Below, one piece after another: positions 6,926-15,687 of a stretch of 64,000 nt of DNA (its first letter is position 1; each line of letters begins with the position of its first letter). Under the pieces are notes generated by a model that was not told where the DNA came from, made no database searches, and worked only from the letters and a program-made list of their open reading frames with translations. The translations under genes and the position numbers were made by a program. The stretch is taken from positions 747,033-811,032 of the forward strand of contig NZ_JAGIAV010000004.1 of NCBI RefSeq assembly GCF_017744675.1, in the 5' to 3' direction. The stretch comes from Flavobacterium sp. (lineage in GTDB: Bacteria; Bacteroidota; Bacteroidia; Flavobacteriales; Flavobacteriaceae).

Positions 6926-9196
6926 TTACTTTTTTGTAAATGGTATTACTTGCCCATTTCCAGTAATTATCATATCAAAACCTGTTTTAGCTTCATTAAA
7001 TTTAAACTTTAATCCAGCTCTAGGCGATTCAAAAGTATCTTTTTCATTCGGAACAGGGTCTAAAGAAAAATTCGGATAATTTGGAAGTTCAGCTGTTAAA
7101 ACACTGTTTTTATCAACCAAATTAATCGTTAAAGGAGATTTAGAAGTAACATAGTTTCCTAAATAACCATCTATAATAATAGCTTTTTCTACTTTACCTG
7201 TTCCCGCAGTCCAAACATTGTTTGATTCGTTATTGTCTGGGAAAGCATGATCAGGGTCCAAAATAATACTCTCTATTTCTTCAGTTGAATTATGTTTGAA
7301 AGACCAGCTGTTGTTACGTTGCCAGATTTCTACTGGAAGATTAACTCTAGTCACTTTTCCGCTTTTTGTTTTCACATCTAAAACAATTGGCATTGGCATT
7401 TTATCAAAATTTTCAACTGTAATAATCACCCCTTTTGCAGGATCGTTTTTCACATATTTAATTGAATTGATTCCTTGATCAAATCTCCAATTGTTTACAT
7501 ACCAACTTCTCCAGAACCAGCTTAAGTCTTCTCCTGCCACATTTTCCATAGATCTAAAGAAATCATCTGGTTGTGGGTGTTTGTAAGCCCAACGCTGGAT
7601 ATAAGTTCTAAAAGCAGTATCAAAACGTTCTTTTCCTAAAACTTGTTCTCTCAAAAGAACAAGACCTGCACTTGGTTTAAAATAACACAACATACCAATA
7701 TTCTTTTCTTTCATGTTATCTGGAGAGCTCATGATCGTTTCTAAATCTGGACGCGTGAAAGATTCTGCTTCCTGATGTAAATCTGTAGGCTGTTCTTTGT
7801 ATTCTCCATTGTTAAATGCAGCAGTACTTAGCGAATTAATAAAAGTATTAAAACCTTCATCCATCCAAGCAAATAATCTTTCGTTTGAACCTACAATCAT
7901 CGGGAACCAGATATGACCAAATTCGTGATCTGTAACTCCCCAAAGATCTTGTCCTTTAGATTTCCATCCGCAGAAAACAATTCCAGGATACTCCATTCCT
8001 CCTTCATTACCTGCAACGTTTGTAGCAGCTGGATAAGGATATTCAAACCATTGTTTAGAGTAATGTTCGATCGCAGCTTTTACATATTCTGTAGAACGAC
8101 CGTAACCATCACGACCATCACTTTCAACAGGATAAGCAGATAATGCTAATGATTTTTTACCGCTTGGAAGGTTAATTTTAGCACCGTCTAAGATGAAAGC
8201 TGGAGAAGATGCCCAAGAAAAATCACGAGCATTTTTAATTTTATAATGCCATGTTTTTACAGTTCCTGCGTTATTGTTTGCAGTTGCATTAACTTCATCT
8301 GCTGTACGAATCATAACTGTTTTGTCACTGTTAGATGCGTCTTTGTATCTTTTTAATTGCTCTGCAGAGAATACTTCCTGACCATTTAGCAATTCACCAG
8401 AACCTACAACATAATGATTTCCTGGAACTGTAAGTTTCACGTCAAAATCACCATATTCTAAATAAAACTCAGATGCGCCTAAATATGGAGCTGTATTCCA
8501 GCCTCTCACGTCATCATATACGCACATACGTGGATACCATTGTGCGATAGTGAAAATTTTTCCGTTTTTTGTCTCCAAAACTCCCATTCTATCAGACCCC
8601 TCGAAAGGTGCAATGAAAGAGAATTCGATTTTAATTTTTACAGAACCTCCTTTTGCAGCTAACTCCTGTGGAAGGAAAATTTGCATTCTTGTGTCTGTAA
8701 CAATATATTTTGCTTCAACTTCTGTTTTCGTTTTTCCGCCAGAAATTATTTTTACTGATTTGATTTTGTTTCCGCCATCAAAAACTTGTCCTTGGGCTCC
8801 GTTACGGCTTCCTGTTAAAGGCACAACTGCATTTCCTCTAGAATCGTCTTTAAATAAATTCTGATCTAAATTCAGCCAAAGAAACCCTAATTTGTCAGGG
8901 CTATTATTAGTATAAGTAATTTCGTCTGTCCCTACAATCTCGTTTGTAGTCGCATTCAGTTTTGCCGTAATCTGATAATCGGCTCTGTTCTGCCAATATT
9001 CAATACCAGGCTGACCACTAGCTGCACGGGTTGGAGTACCATTTTTGGTGTAGAAATTAGGGCCAAAGGCATCATGATAATTGTAATTGTTTACTGGATT
9101 TGCTGTTGGCGCTGATGGAGTTTGCTGCGCCCAAACTGAAGAAATCCCAAAAAATAAAGCCGCGGTTAAAATGGCTTTTGCAGATTGCTTTTTCAT
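6926..9196 (-). CDS. Secreted M1-family zinc metallopeptidase
   Basis: A 756-residue aminopeptidase-like protein of family M1. From the Met at 9196 the N-terminus ([20 protein letters not shown], then VWAQ) is a standard signal peptide, so I prefer it to an upstream in-frame start at 9280. The substrate-binding GGMEYP is at about 399-404, the zinc site HEFGH at 424-428, and the third zinc ligand Glu in WMDEGFNTF near 447. The sequence ends without a T9SS C-terminal sorting domain, so the protein is likely periplasmic or on the outer membrane. It is a single gene with its own terminator. Its specificity cannot be told from sequence. Confidence 0.9.
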   Translation of the reverse strand: MKKQSAKAILTAALFFGISSVWAQQTPSAPTANPVNNYNYHDAFGPNFYTKNGTPTRAASGQPGIEYWQNRADYQITAKLNATTNEIVGTDEITYTNNSPDKLGFLWLNLDQNLFKDDSRGNAVVPLTGSRNGAQGQVFDGGNKIKSVKIISGGKTKTEVEAKYIVTDTRMQIFLPQELAAKGGSVKIKIEFSFIAPFEGSDRMGVLETKNGKIFTIAQWYPRMCVYDDVRGWNTAPYLGASEFYLEYGDFDVKLTVPGNHYVVGSGELLNGQEVFSAEQLKRYKDASNSDKTVMIRTADEVNATANNNAGTVKTWHYKIKNARDFSWASSPAFILDGAKINLPSGKKSLALSAYPVESDGRDGYGRSTEYVKAAIEHYSKQWFEYPYPAATNVAGNEGGMEYPGIVFCGWKSKGQDLWGVTDHEFGHIWFPMIVGSNERLFAWMDEGFNTFINSLSTAAFNNGEYKEQPTDLHQEAESFTRPDLETIMSSPDNMKEKNIGMLCYFKPSAGLVLLREQVLGKERFDTAFRTYIQRWAYKHPQPDDFFRSMENVAGEDLSWFWRSWYVNNWRFDQGINSIKYVKNDPAKGVIITVENFDKMPMPIVLDVKTKSGKVTRVNLPVEIWQRNNSWSFKHNSTEEIESIILDPDHAFPDNNESNNVWTAGTGKVEKAIIIDGYLGNYVTSKSPLTINLVDKNSVLTAELPNYPNFSLDPVPNEKDTFESPRAGLKFKFNEAKTGFDMIITGNGQVIPFTKK

Positions 9197-9381
9197 ATTT
9201 TTTAGCTGTTTATGTAGCAAATTAATGAAAAAAAAAGCTATTCGCAGAGAAATTTGAAAACATAAATTCAATTTTAGCAAAATTTTATCAATAAAATAAT
9301 TTAAGCGTTTTTCTTAAAAAACTAAATTTTATAAAATATATTTACATCTCTATAAAAAACAATCATTTTATATTCAACATT

Positions 9382-10233
9382 GTGACTACAACTATTTCAA
9401 ATTCAATACTAAAAGCTTCAATCAAACATGCTGGAGCTGAATTATTTTCTATAAAAGACAATCAAAACAATGAATACATCTGGGAAGGCAATCCAGATTT
9501 TTGGGGCAAGCACTCCCCTGTTCTTTTTCCAATTGTAGGTACTTTGAAAAACAATACTTATAAAATAAATGAAAAAGAGTATCATCTGTCTCGTCATGGT
9601 TTTGCCCGTGACATGGAATTTTCTTTGATTGAAAAAACAGAAAATAAAGCCGTTTTTTCTCTTAAATCTTCTGAAGAAACATTACAGAAATATCCTTTTG
9701 AATTTGAATTACAGCTTATTTATACCCTTAACGAAAGTTCATTAGAATTAGAATATAAAGTAATTAATAAAGGAAAAGAAAAAATGCCTTTTTCAATTGG
9801 CGCACATCCTGCCATTGCTCTTCCAGATGCTTTTGATGATTATGCTCTTCAATTCGAAAAAGAAGAAAATCTGAAATATTACCTTCTTGAAAATGATCTA
9901 ATTTCATCAAAAACTAAAGTTTTAGAAACTAAAAATAATTTAGTTCCTTTAAATTATGAGCTTTTTAAAAATGATGCTTTAATTTTTAAAACCATTGAAT
10001 CAAAATCTTTGACTATCCTAAACAATTCAAAACCATATATCAAAGTTGATTATCCTGATTTTCCAAGTTTAGGAATCTGGACAAAAGAAAATGCTCCATT
10101 TATTTGCATCGAGCCTTGGCTTGGCTATTCTGACACTGATGAAAACACAGGCGATTTATATAAAAAAGAAGACATTTTGACATTGGACGAAAATAAAGAT
10201 TTCAGTGCTAAATTTAGTATCACAATATTATAA
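9382..10233 (+). CDS. Aldose 1-epimerase (mutarotase) family protein
   Basis: A 283-residue galactose-mutarotase-like protein that probably interconverts alpha and beta anomers of a sugar or sugar phosphate. It shows the two conserved histidines, H72 in SRHGFARDMEF and H142 in GAHPAIALP, and the late acidic segment APFICIEPWLGYSD, where the catalytic Glu is expected. It resembles the LacX-like branch more than GalM. The start is a GTG at 9382, since no ATG is suitably placed. There is no signal peptide, so it is cytosolic. A GNAT gene follows after 8 bases. Confidence 0.85.
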   Translation: MTTTISNSILKASIKHAGAELFSIKDNQNNEYIWEGNPDFWGKHSPVLFPIVGTLKNNTYKINEKEYHLSRHGFARDMEFSLIEKTENKAVFSLKSSEETLQKYPFEFELQLIYTLNESSLELEYKVINKGKEKMPFSIGAHPAIALPDAFDDYALQFEKEENLKYYLLENDLISSKTKVLETKNNLVPLNYELFKNDALIFKTIESKSLTILNNSKPYIKVDYPDFPSLGIWTKENAPFICIEPWLGYSDTDENTGDLYKKEDILTLDENKDFSAKFSITIL

Positions 10234-10241
10234 CAAACAAA

Positions 10242-10790
10242 ATGTTAGAATTTAATTTCACTCCATTTCCAATAATAGAAACAGAACGTTTATTTTTAGA
10301 CAGGGTTACAGATATAGACGCACAAGAAGTTTTTGAACTGCGTTCTAATCCTGAAACCATGAAATATATTCCGAGACCTTTAGTAAAAAATCATGAGGAT
10401 GCTTTGGAACATATTCGAATTATTGACGAGAAAATTGAAGAAAATATTGGAATAAACTGGGGCATCAGGCTTAAAGGCAATCCTAAACTGCTAGGAATTA
10501 TTGGCTTTTACAGAATGCAACCCGAAAATTATCGCTCTGAAATTGGATACATACTTTCTCCAGATCACCACGGAAAAGGAATTGTATCAGAAGCCGTAAA
10601 CAGGCTAATTAAGTTTGGTTTTGAAGATTTGAAACTTCACTCGATAGAAGCCATAATTGATCCAGAAAATCATGCCTCTGAAAAGGTATTGCAAAAATGC
10701 GGATTTGTTAAAGAAGCTCATTTTAAAGAGTCAGATTTTTGGGATGGGAAATTTCGCGATAAGGTAATTTATTCATTATTAGAAAAGTAA
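10242..10790 (+). CDS. GNAT acetyltransferase, RimJ/RimL-like
   Basis: A 182-residue protein beginning with a PIIETERLFLDRVTD segment, typical of the RimJ/RimL branch that acetylates protein N-termini or small amines. The acetyl-CoA motif is SEIGYILSPDHHGKGIVSEAVNR (in part), then IEAIIDPENHASEKVLQKCGF, the common C-terminal signature. It follows the mutarotase gene by 8 bases and is probably cotranscribed. The substrate is unknown. Confidence 0.85.
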   Translation: MLEFNFTPFPIIETERLFLDRVTDIDAQEVFELRSNPETMKYIPRPLVKNHEDALEHIRIIDEKIEENIGINWGIRLKGNPKLLGIIGFYRMQPENYRSEIGYILSPDHHGKGIVSEAVNRLIKFGFEDLKLHSIEAIIDPENHASEKVLQKCGFVKEAHFKESDFWDGKFRDKVIYSLLEK

Positions 10791-10824
10791 ACTTTTCTTC
10801 TTGTTAAAATAATCTTATAGGCAA

Positions 10825-10853
10825 TTGTTCTCTAGCATTATACGTTATATTTG
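10825..10853 (+). promoter_or_regulatory. Promoter of the 10902 barrel-protein gene
   Basis: TATATTTG (10846-10853) matches TAnnTTTG, with TTG at 10825-10827, 18 bases upstream. Predicted transcription starts near 10858, about 44 bases before the gene. Confidence 0.6.
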
Positions 10854-10901
10854 CGCTCGAAATCAGCCAAAAAAGGCTGTTTTTGAATTCCTATAAAATT
10901 T

Positions 10902-11456
10902 ATGAAAAAAATACCCGCCCTATTTGTTCTTTTATTTTGTATCCAACTGCAAAGTCAGACATTTGTAAAATTTAACGGCGCTACTGCTTTGTTACTAGTC
11001 CCGAATATTGGAATAGAAACCAGTATTGGAGAAAAAACCACATTTAGTGCTGATGTAATGGCTTCTTTTTGGGAATCTTTTAATGGACAAAACCCAATGA
11101 AATTTATTACTGTTACTCCTGAAATTCGTTATCATTTTAAAGAAAAATACAATGGTTTTTATGCTGGAGCACATATAGGAGCTGACAGATATCAGATACA
11201 GAAATGGAATTATTGGAATACTAATATGTACGAAGATGGTTTCGGTTACCGAATTGGAGCTACAGTGGGTTACAACCTAAAATTAAGTGATAAATTTTTA
11301 CTAGACTTCTTTGTAGGCGGCGGATGGCATCAAGGCTTTTATCATGGCAAATACAATGACGGAACTCCTGGAAGATATGAAAAAACAGTCAATTGGAATA
11401 AAAGTGGGGAATGGCTTCCGTATCGTGGAGGTGTTATGATTTCTTATAAATTATAA
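10902..11456 (+). CDS. DUF3575-like outer-membrane barrel protein
   Basis: A 184-residue exported protein with a signal peptide (MKKIPALFVLLFCIQLQSQ). The rest is made of alternating, aromatic-rich beta-strands, ending in a strand (GGVMISYKL) typical of small outer-membrane barrels. The motif pattern (SADVMASFWES, TPEIRYHF, GFYAGAHIGADRY, GYRIGATVGY) matches what I recall of DUF3575, common in Bacteroidota and of unknown function. It has its own promoter. Confidence 0.75.
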   Translation: MKKIPALFVLLFCIQLQSQTFVKFNGATALLLVPNIGIETSIGEKTTFSADVMASFWESFNGQNPMKFITVTPEIRYHFKEKYNGFYAGAHIGADRYQIQKWNYWNTNMYEDGFGYRIGATVGYNLKLSDKFLLDFFVGGGWHQGFYHGKYNDGTPGRYEKTVNWNKSGEWLPYRGGVMISYKL

Positions 11457-11459
11457 AAA

Positions 11460-11684
11460 TCAACTTAATTTAGGAAGCGTTTTAATATAAAGCTCTTCTA
11501 CTTTTTTACGAGCCCAATCTGTCTTTCTTAAAAAAGTAAGACTTGATTTTACACTCGGATTTGAATTAAAGCATTTTACTGGAATTAATTCTCCTAAAGT
11601 ATCAAATCCGTAATAATCGACTAAGGTTTCGACAATTTTTTGAAGCGTAATTCCGTGTAATGGATCTTTAGATTGGTTTTGCAT
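11460..11684 (-). CDS. VF530-type (DUF2132) small DNA-binding-like protein
   Basis: A 74-residue protein with the signature [38 protein letters not shown] and KVEELY, matching the VF530/DUF2132 family. Its founding member was proposed to bind DNA from its structure. I start it at the Met at 11684. A longer frame reaching 11777 would run through the hairpin terminator at 11707-11743 and lacks conserved sequence. It converges on the DUF3575-like gene with a 3-base gap. Confidence 0.8.
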   Translation of the reverse strand: MQNQSKDPLHGITLQKIVETLVDYYGFDTLGELIPVKCFNSNPSVKSSLTFLRKTDWARKKVEELYIKTLPKLS

Positions 11685-11706
11685 TTTATACTTTTTAAAT
11701 AACATC

Positions 11707-11743
11707 AAAAGACCGTACAATGAAAAGTACGGTCTTCTTTTTT
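11707..11743. terminator. Bidirectional terminator hairpin
   Basis: AAGACCGTAC (11709-11718) pairs with GTACGGTCTT (11727-11736) over an 8-base loop, followed by a T tract on the plus strand and TTTT on the minus strand. It most likely ends the minus-strand gene that stops at 11790. Confidence 0.7.
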
Positions 11744-11789
11744 GCAAAATTACTAAATAGAATTTTACGTTAATCAAATAAAGAATAAA

Positions 11790-12446
11790 TTAGAATACGA
11801 ATTTAAATCCAACAGAAATTGGAGAAGTCAAGTTTGGATTACTTCCACCAAATGCTGTATTGTAATACGAATCGACATTAGCCACATGAGCTAATCCAAA
11901 ATTGGTAATCGTTGTTTTCTCTCCATTCTCTGGTTTTAGAGTTGTAGAAGTAAAATTTGCTAAATCATAAGAGAACTCAACAGAGAAATTTTTGGTTACA
12001 AAATAATCAAGGCCTCCTGATACAGACAAACCAAATTGATTTACCTTTAAATTACTTTCTTTTTCTTTTCCTGTAATTACTGGTATTGCCGCCTGTCCGA
12101 AGAAATATAACGAACCGGCTACATTCCAATATTTTCTAACCAAAGGTTGAAAAACAAATAAATCTGTCTTAGCTAGTGTTTTAACATCTGTACTTCCTGC
12201 AGAATAACCATCTGATTTAATATTAATATACCCAATTCCAGCACCTACTGCGACAGATGGCGTAACAAACGTACCGACTATTGGCAATACCGATATACTT
12301 GTTCCTTTAACCTCTCCGCTTTTAGTTTGCTGATAGCCAAACTGAGAAGTAGCAAACCAAGCTCCTTTCAGCCCTTGAGAGGGATCTTGAGCTTTAGCAG
12401 TTAAACCGATTAACACCATACTCACTAAAGTAAAAATCTTTTTCAT
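11790..12446 (-). CDS. Porin-family outer-membrane beta-barrel protein
   Basis: A 218-residue exported protein with a clear signal peptide (MKKIFTLVSMVLIGLTAKAQ). The mature part alternates short amphipathic strands: SVAVGAGIGYINI, LVRKYWNVAGSLYFFGQAAIP, FGLSVSGGLDYFVTKNFSVEFSYDL (in part). It ends in SVGFKFVF, a C-terminal phenylalanine strand recognised by the BAM machinery. It belongs to the large group of small Bacteroidota barrel proteins of unknown role. A promoter lies at 12473-12480 and a terminator follows the gene. Confidence 0.8.
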   Translation of the reverse strand: MKKIFTLVSMVLIGLTAKAQDPSQGLKGAWFATSQFGYQQTKSGEVKGTSISVLPIVGTFVTPSVAVGAGIGYINIKSDGYSAGSTDVKTLAKTDLFVFQPLVRKYWNVAGSLYFFGQAAIPVITGKEKESNLKVNQFGLSVSGGLDYFVTKNFSVEFSYDLANFTSTTLKPENGEKTTITNFGLAHVANVDSYYNTAFGGSNPNLTSPISVGFKFVF

Positions 12447-12472
12447 TTATTTTGTTTTTTAAAATTACATGA

Positions 12473-12480
12473 CAAACTTA
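12473..12480 (-). promoter_or_regulatory. -7 promoter element of the 12446 barrel gene
   Basis: On the minus strand TAAGTTTG matches TAnnTTTG, 27 bases before the start codon. The -33 element is not clear. Confidence 0.45.
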
Positions 12481-12574
12481 GGAGTAAGCTTTTTCGTTAA
12501 TCCTGATTTAAATCATGCGTTGAAAAAAAATCTTTAATTATCTTTAACTGCCTCATTTTTTTTCAATTTTGTCT

Positions 12575-12582
12575 TACATTTG
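12575..12582 (+). promoter_or_regulatory. -7 promoter element of smpB, probable leaderless mRNA
   Basis: TACATTTG matches TAnnTTTG. The smpB ATG (12588) begins only 5 bases after its last base, so transcription should start at or within a base or two of the start codon. Confidence 0.6.
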
Positions 12583-12587
12583 CAACC

Positions 12588-13043
12588 ATGATAAAATCAG
12601 TCAACATACTTAACAAAAGAGCCAGATTCGATTACGAGATAATCGACACTTATACTGCTGGAATTGTTTTGGCGGGAACAGAAATTAAATCTATACGTTT
12701 GGGAAAAGCAAATATCACAGAAAGCTTCTGCGAATTTAGTGGCATGGAACTTTTTGCCATTAATACTTATATTGAAGAATATTCTTTTGGAAATCAATTC
12801 AACCATAAATCAAGAAGTGAAAGAAAACTGCTTTTAAATAAAAAAGAATTAAAAACACTCCATAAAAGTGTTCAAGCAAAAGGTTTAACTATTATACCTT
12901 TAAAATTATTTACAAACGAAAAAGGTCTAGCCAAACTGCAAATCGGCTTGTGTAAAGGAAAGAAAAACTATGACAAGCGTGAATCTCTAAAGGAACAAGA
13001 CACAAAACGCGATTTAGACAGAATCAAAAAAGCGTACAACTAA
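12588..13043 (+). CDS. smpB: SsrA-binding protein
   Basis: SmpB binds tmRNA and brings it to stalled ribosomes for trans-translation. The 151-residue protein has NKRARFDYEIIDTYTAGIVL, GTEIKSIRLGKANI, the NHKSRSERKLLL loop, VPL-like IPLKLFTNEKGLAKLQIGLCKGKK, and the basic C-terminal tail YDKRESLKEQDTKRDLDR that enters the decoding centre. Length and tail are complete. The gene starts almost at its predicted transcription start. tmRNA itself is not in this window. Confidence 0.97.
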   Translation: MIKSVNILNKRARFDYEIIDTYTAGIVLAGTEIKSIRLGKANITESFCEFSGMELFAINTYIEEYSFGNQFNHKSRSERKLLLNKKELKTLHKSVQAKGLTIIPLKLFTNEKGLAKLQIGLCKGKKNYDKRESLKEQDTKRDLDRIKKAYN

Positions 13044-13124
13044 GAGCAAATTTAATTTTCTCTTAATGACCTTTTTATAATATTTTATTGTTATTTTTAT
13101 TACAAAATAATTTAACTGTAAAAT

Positions 13125-13763
13125 ATGAAAAAGTATTTAGTTTTGTTTTTCGCTATTGCAGCGTTTTCAAGTTGTGGCAGTAATACTTCTATTGTAAACA
13201 GCTGGAGAGATCCTGATGTAACGATCACTCAGGAACAATTTAAAAAAGTTTTGGTTGTCGCTTTGGTCAAAGATGAAGCTTCGAGACGAATTACCGAAAA
13301 CAGAATTGCAGCAGGCAATCCTATATTTAAGACTTCCTATCAGTACTTAAATGCAACCTCACAATTATCGCAAGAACAAAAACTAAAGATTTTACAAGAC
13401 GAAAATTTTGACGGCGTAATCAGTATGCGATTAGTCAGTAAAGAAAAAGAAGTCAATTATGTTCCTGGAACTTATACAGGTATGTATTACGGAGGATTTG
13501 ATGGGATGTACACAGGTATGTACGGTTACGGATTTGGAAATTGGTACGGAATGTATTCACCAAACTTCTACGACCCAGGATACTACCAAGAAACAACCTC
13601 TTATATGGTCGAAACCAATGTATTTTCGTTAAAACAAAACAAGCTAATCTGGACAGGAACAACAGAATCACAATACGTAACTGATTTAGGACAAACTGTA
13701 GATGCTATAATGCAGGCAGTTGTAAAAGAAATGAGAAAAGACGGCTCGCTTCCTCCAAAATAA
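13125..13763 (+). CDS. Predicted lipoprotein with a Gly/Tyr/Met-rich segment
   Basis: A 212-residue protein of unknown function. The N-terminus is a lipoprotein signal (MKKYLVLFFAIAAFSSCG) with the lipid-anchored cysteine at C17. Residues about 110-152 are rich in Gly, Tyr and Met, with YTGMYYGGFDGMYTGMYGYG repeated in pattern. This looks like a flexible, possibly surface-adhering stretch. The flanking parts (VNSWRDPDVTITQEQFKKVLVVAL and TNVFSLKQNKLIWTGTTES, in part) resemble DUF4136-type lipoproteins. No operon partner is evident. Confidence 0.7.
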   Translation: MKKYLVLFFAIAAFSSCGSNTSIVNSWRDPDVTITQEQFKKVLVVALVKDEASRRITENRIAAGNPIFKTSYQYLNATSQLSQEQKLKILQDENFDGVISMRLVSKEKEVNYVPGTYTGMYYGGFDGMYTGMYGYGFGNWYGMYSPNFYDPGYYQETTSYMVETNVFSLKQNKLIWTGTTESQYVTDLGQTVDAIMQAVVKEMRKDGSLPPK

Positions 13764-13848
13764 AATATCACAAGCAGTGTTTATAAAATACTGCTTTTCT
13801 TTTGTTTAAAAAATTGACTAATTTTGTCAAGACTAAATTTTTCATAAA

Positions 13849-14898
13849 ATGAAATCGCTTTTAAAAAATGCTAGAGAACAGAAAGGTTTAAAAACTCGTG
13901 AATTGGCACAACTTGCAGGTATTGACCAAGCTTTGATTAGTAAATTTGAATCGGGCACTAGAAAACCAACAAAAGATCAGGTTACTAAATTATCTCAGCT
14001 TCTGGAGATTGATTATGAAACTTTGATGATTGCTTGGCTTAAAGAGAAAATCCTTTATGAAATTGGTGACGATGAATTTGCGTTGAAAGCTTTAAAAGTT
14101 GCCGAAGATGAAATCAAATACAACAAAACAGTTTCAAATCTTAAACTATCAACTTCATTAGAAAAGATTTTAAAAGAAATCGATTTTTTAAAAGCTAAAC
14201 TTGATTCTTATCGTCAATATGACAGTTTTAAAATCAAACAAACACTCGAACTAGAATATACTTTTGAAAGTAATAGAATTGAAGGAAATACTATGACGCT
14301 TCGCGAAACGGACATGGTTATCAATGAAGGCTTGACAATTTCAGGAAAAAGTATGCGAGAACATCTTGAAGCCATTAACCATCAAGAAGCTATTGGTTTT
14401 ATAAAAGAATTAATGGTTAAAAATAATTCGTTAAACGAGCGAGATCTTTTATCAATTCATAATTTAATTCTTCGTGGAATAATTCCAGAGGATGCAGGAC
14501 GTTACAGAAAAGTTCAAGTTATGATACAAGGAAGTTCACACATGCCTCCTCAACCTTTAATGGTTCAGCAAGAAATGGATGAATATTTTATTTGGTATGA
14601 AATCAACAAAAACAAATTACATCCCGTCATTCTAGCTGCTGAAATGCACGAACGTTTAGCTACAATTCATCCTTTTATTGATGGAAATGGCAGAACGTCA
14701 AGATTGATTATGAATTTAATTTTGATGCAAAAAGGCTATCCAATAGCTAATATTAAAGGCGATTATGAAAATCGAATGCAATATTATCAATCTTTAGAAA
14801 TAGCCCAAACTAAAAAAGACAAAGAATATTTTTTCCTTTTCATTGCGCAAAGAGAAAAAGAAAGTTTAGAAAGATATATTTCAATTCTAACGCAATAA
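13849..14898 (+). CDS. HTH-Fic protein with intramolecular inhibitory motif
   Basis: A 349-residue fusion. Residues 1-60 are an XRE-type helix-turn-helix (LKTRELAQLAGIDQALISKF). Residues about 130-345 are a Fic domain. The catalytic motif HPFIDGNGRTSR (274-285) is complete, so it can probably transfer AMP or a related group to a protein hydroxyl. Upstream in the same chain, SNRIEGN (141-147) matches the inhibitory (S/T)xxxE(G/N) motif with E145, so it should be autoinhibited rather than need a separate antitoxin. The HTH suggests it may also bind DNA, perhaps its own promoter. Target unknown. Confidence 0.9.
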   Translation: MKSLLKNAREQKGLKTRELAQLAGIDQALISKFESGTRKPTKDQVTKLSQLLEIDYETLMIAWLKEKILYEIGDDEFALKALKVAEDEIKYNKTVSNLKLSTSLEKILKEIDFLKAKLDSYRQYDSFKIKQTLELEYTFESNRIEGNTMTLRETDMVINEGLTISGKSMREHLEAINHQEAIGFIKELMVKNNSLNERDLLSIHNLILRGIIPEDAGRYRKVQVMIQGSSHMPPQPLMVQQEMDEYFIWYEINKNKLHPVILAAEMHERLATIHPFIDGNGRTSRLIMNLILMQKGYPIANIKGDYENRMQYYQSLEIAQTKKDKEYFFLFIAQREKESLERYISILTQ

Positions 14899-14923
14899 AA
14901 AAGCCCGCATAAAACGGGCTTTT
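14897..14923. terminator. Bidirectional terminator between the Fic gene and pcm
   Basis: AAAAGCCCG pairs with CGGGCTTTT over a 7-base loop. A/T tracts lie on both sides, so it can end both converging genes; the run of Ts is longer on the minus (pcm) strand. Confidence 0.8.
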
Positions 14924-14926
14924 CAT

Positions 14927-15568
14927 TTAGTTTTTATCTTCTAATAAAGGAACAAATCGAAACTCTCCAAATTCATGTTTTTCAAATTGAGTTTCATTCT
15001 TTCTAATTAATAAAGTCATAATCTGAACATCTTCTCCTAACGGAATTACAAGTCTTCCTCCTATTTTTAATTGCGCCATTAATGGCTGAGGAATAAATGG
15101 TGCACCTGCTGTCACTATAATACTGTCAAAAGGCGCAAAATTTGGCAATCCTTTATAGCCGTCTCCAAAAGTAACATGTTTTGGACGAATGTTTAATTTT
15201 GGAAAAAGATTAGATGTAGTTTTAAACAATTCACTTTGTCTCTCAACCGTATAAACTTTAGCGCCAAGCATAAACAGAACAGCAGTCTGGTAACCAGAAC
15301 CCGTTCCAATTTCTAAAATCTTGTGATCTTTTTTCACTTCAAGCAATTGCGACTGAAAAGCTACCGTATAAGGTTGCGAAATAGTCTGTCCAGCTCCAAT
15401 AGGAAAAGCTTTATCCTGATAAGCGAAATCTTCAAAACTAGAATTCAAAAAAAGGTGTCTTGGGATTTTTTTTATCGCATCCAAAACTGCTCTGTCAGTA
15501 ATTCCTTTTTGCTCTAAAGTGGTTACTAATTGATTGCGAAGTCCTTGATGTTTGGCAGTGTCTTTCAA
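14927..15568 (-). CDS. pcm: Protein-L-isoaspartate O-methyltransferase
   Basis: This enzyme methylates isoaspartyl residues in aged proteins so they can be repaired. The 213-residue protein has IPRHLF, the family signature GAGQTISQPYTVA, the SAM-binding LEIGTGSGYQTAVL, and the late IVTAGAP and GGRLVIPLG segments. Length is normal. The start at 15568 sits 22 bases from a TATTTTTG promoter element (15590-15597). Confidence 0.94.
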   Translation of the reverse strand: MKDTAKHQGLRNQLVTTLEQKGITDRAVLDAIKKIPRHLFLNSSFEDFAYQDKAFPIGAGQTISQPYTVAFQSQLLEVKKDHKILEIGTGSGYQTAVLFMLGAKVYTVERQSELFKTTSNLFPKLNIRPKHVTFGDGYKGLPNFAPFDSIIVTAGAPFIPQPLMAQLKIGGRLVIPLGEDVQIMTLLIRKNETQFEKHEFGEFRFVPLLEDKN

Positions 15569-15589
15569 AATGGGTAGGTTTTATTTTCG

Positions 15590-15597
15590 CAAAAATA
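15590..15597 (-). promoter_or_regulatory. -7 promoter element of pcm
   Basis: On the minus strand TATTTTTG matches TAnnTTTG, giving a short leader of about 15 bases. A clear -33 element is not seen at ideal spacing. Confidence 0.45.
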
Positions 15598-15687
15598 AGA
15601 AAACAAATTATCAAAAGTCAACTACTTTTTTATGATTTAATTTCTATTTTTGATTAAAACCATAAACCTAACAACCACAACCATTTT

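Noticed and set aside
13849..14898. Fic gene considered as half of a toxin-antitoxin pair
   Set aside because: The inhibitory motif is within the same chain and no small antitoxin gene is adjacent.
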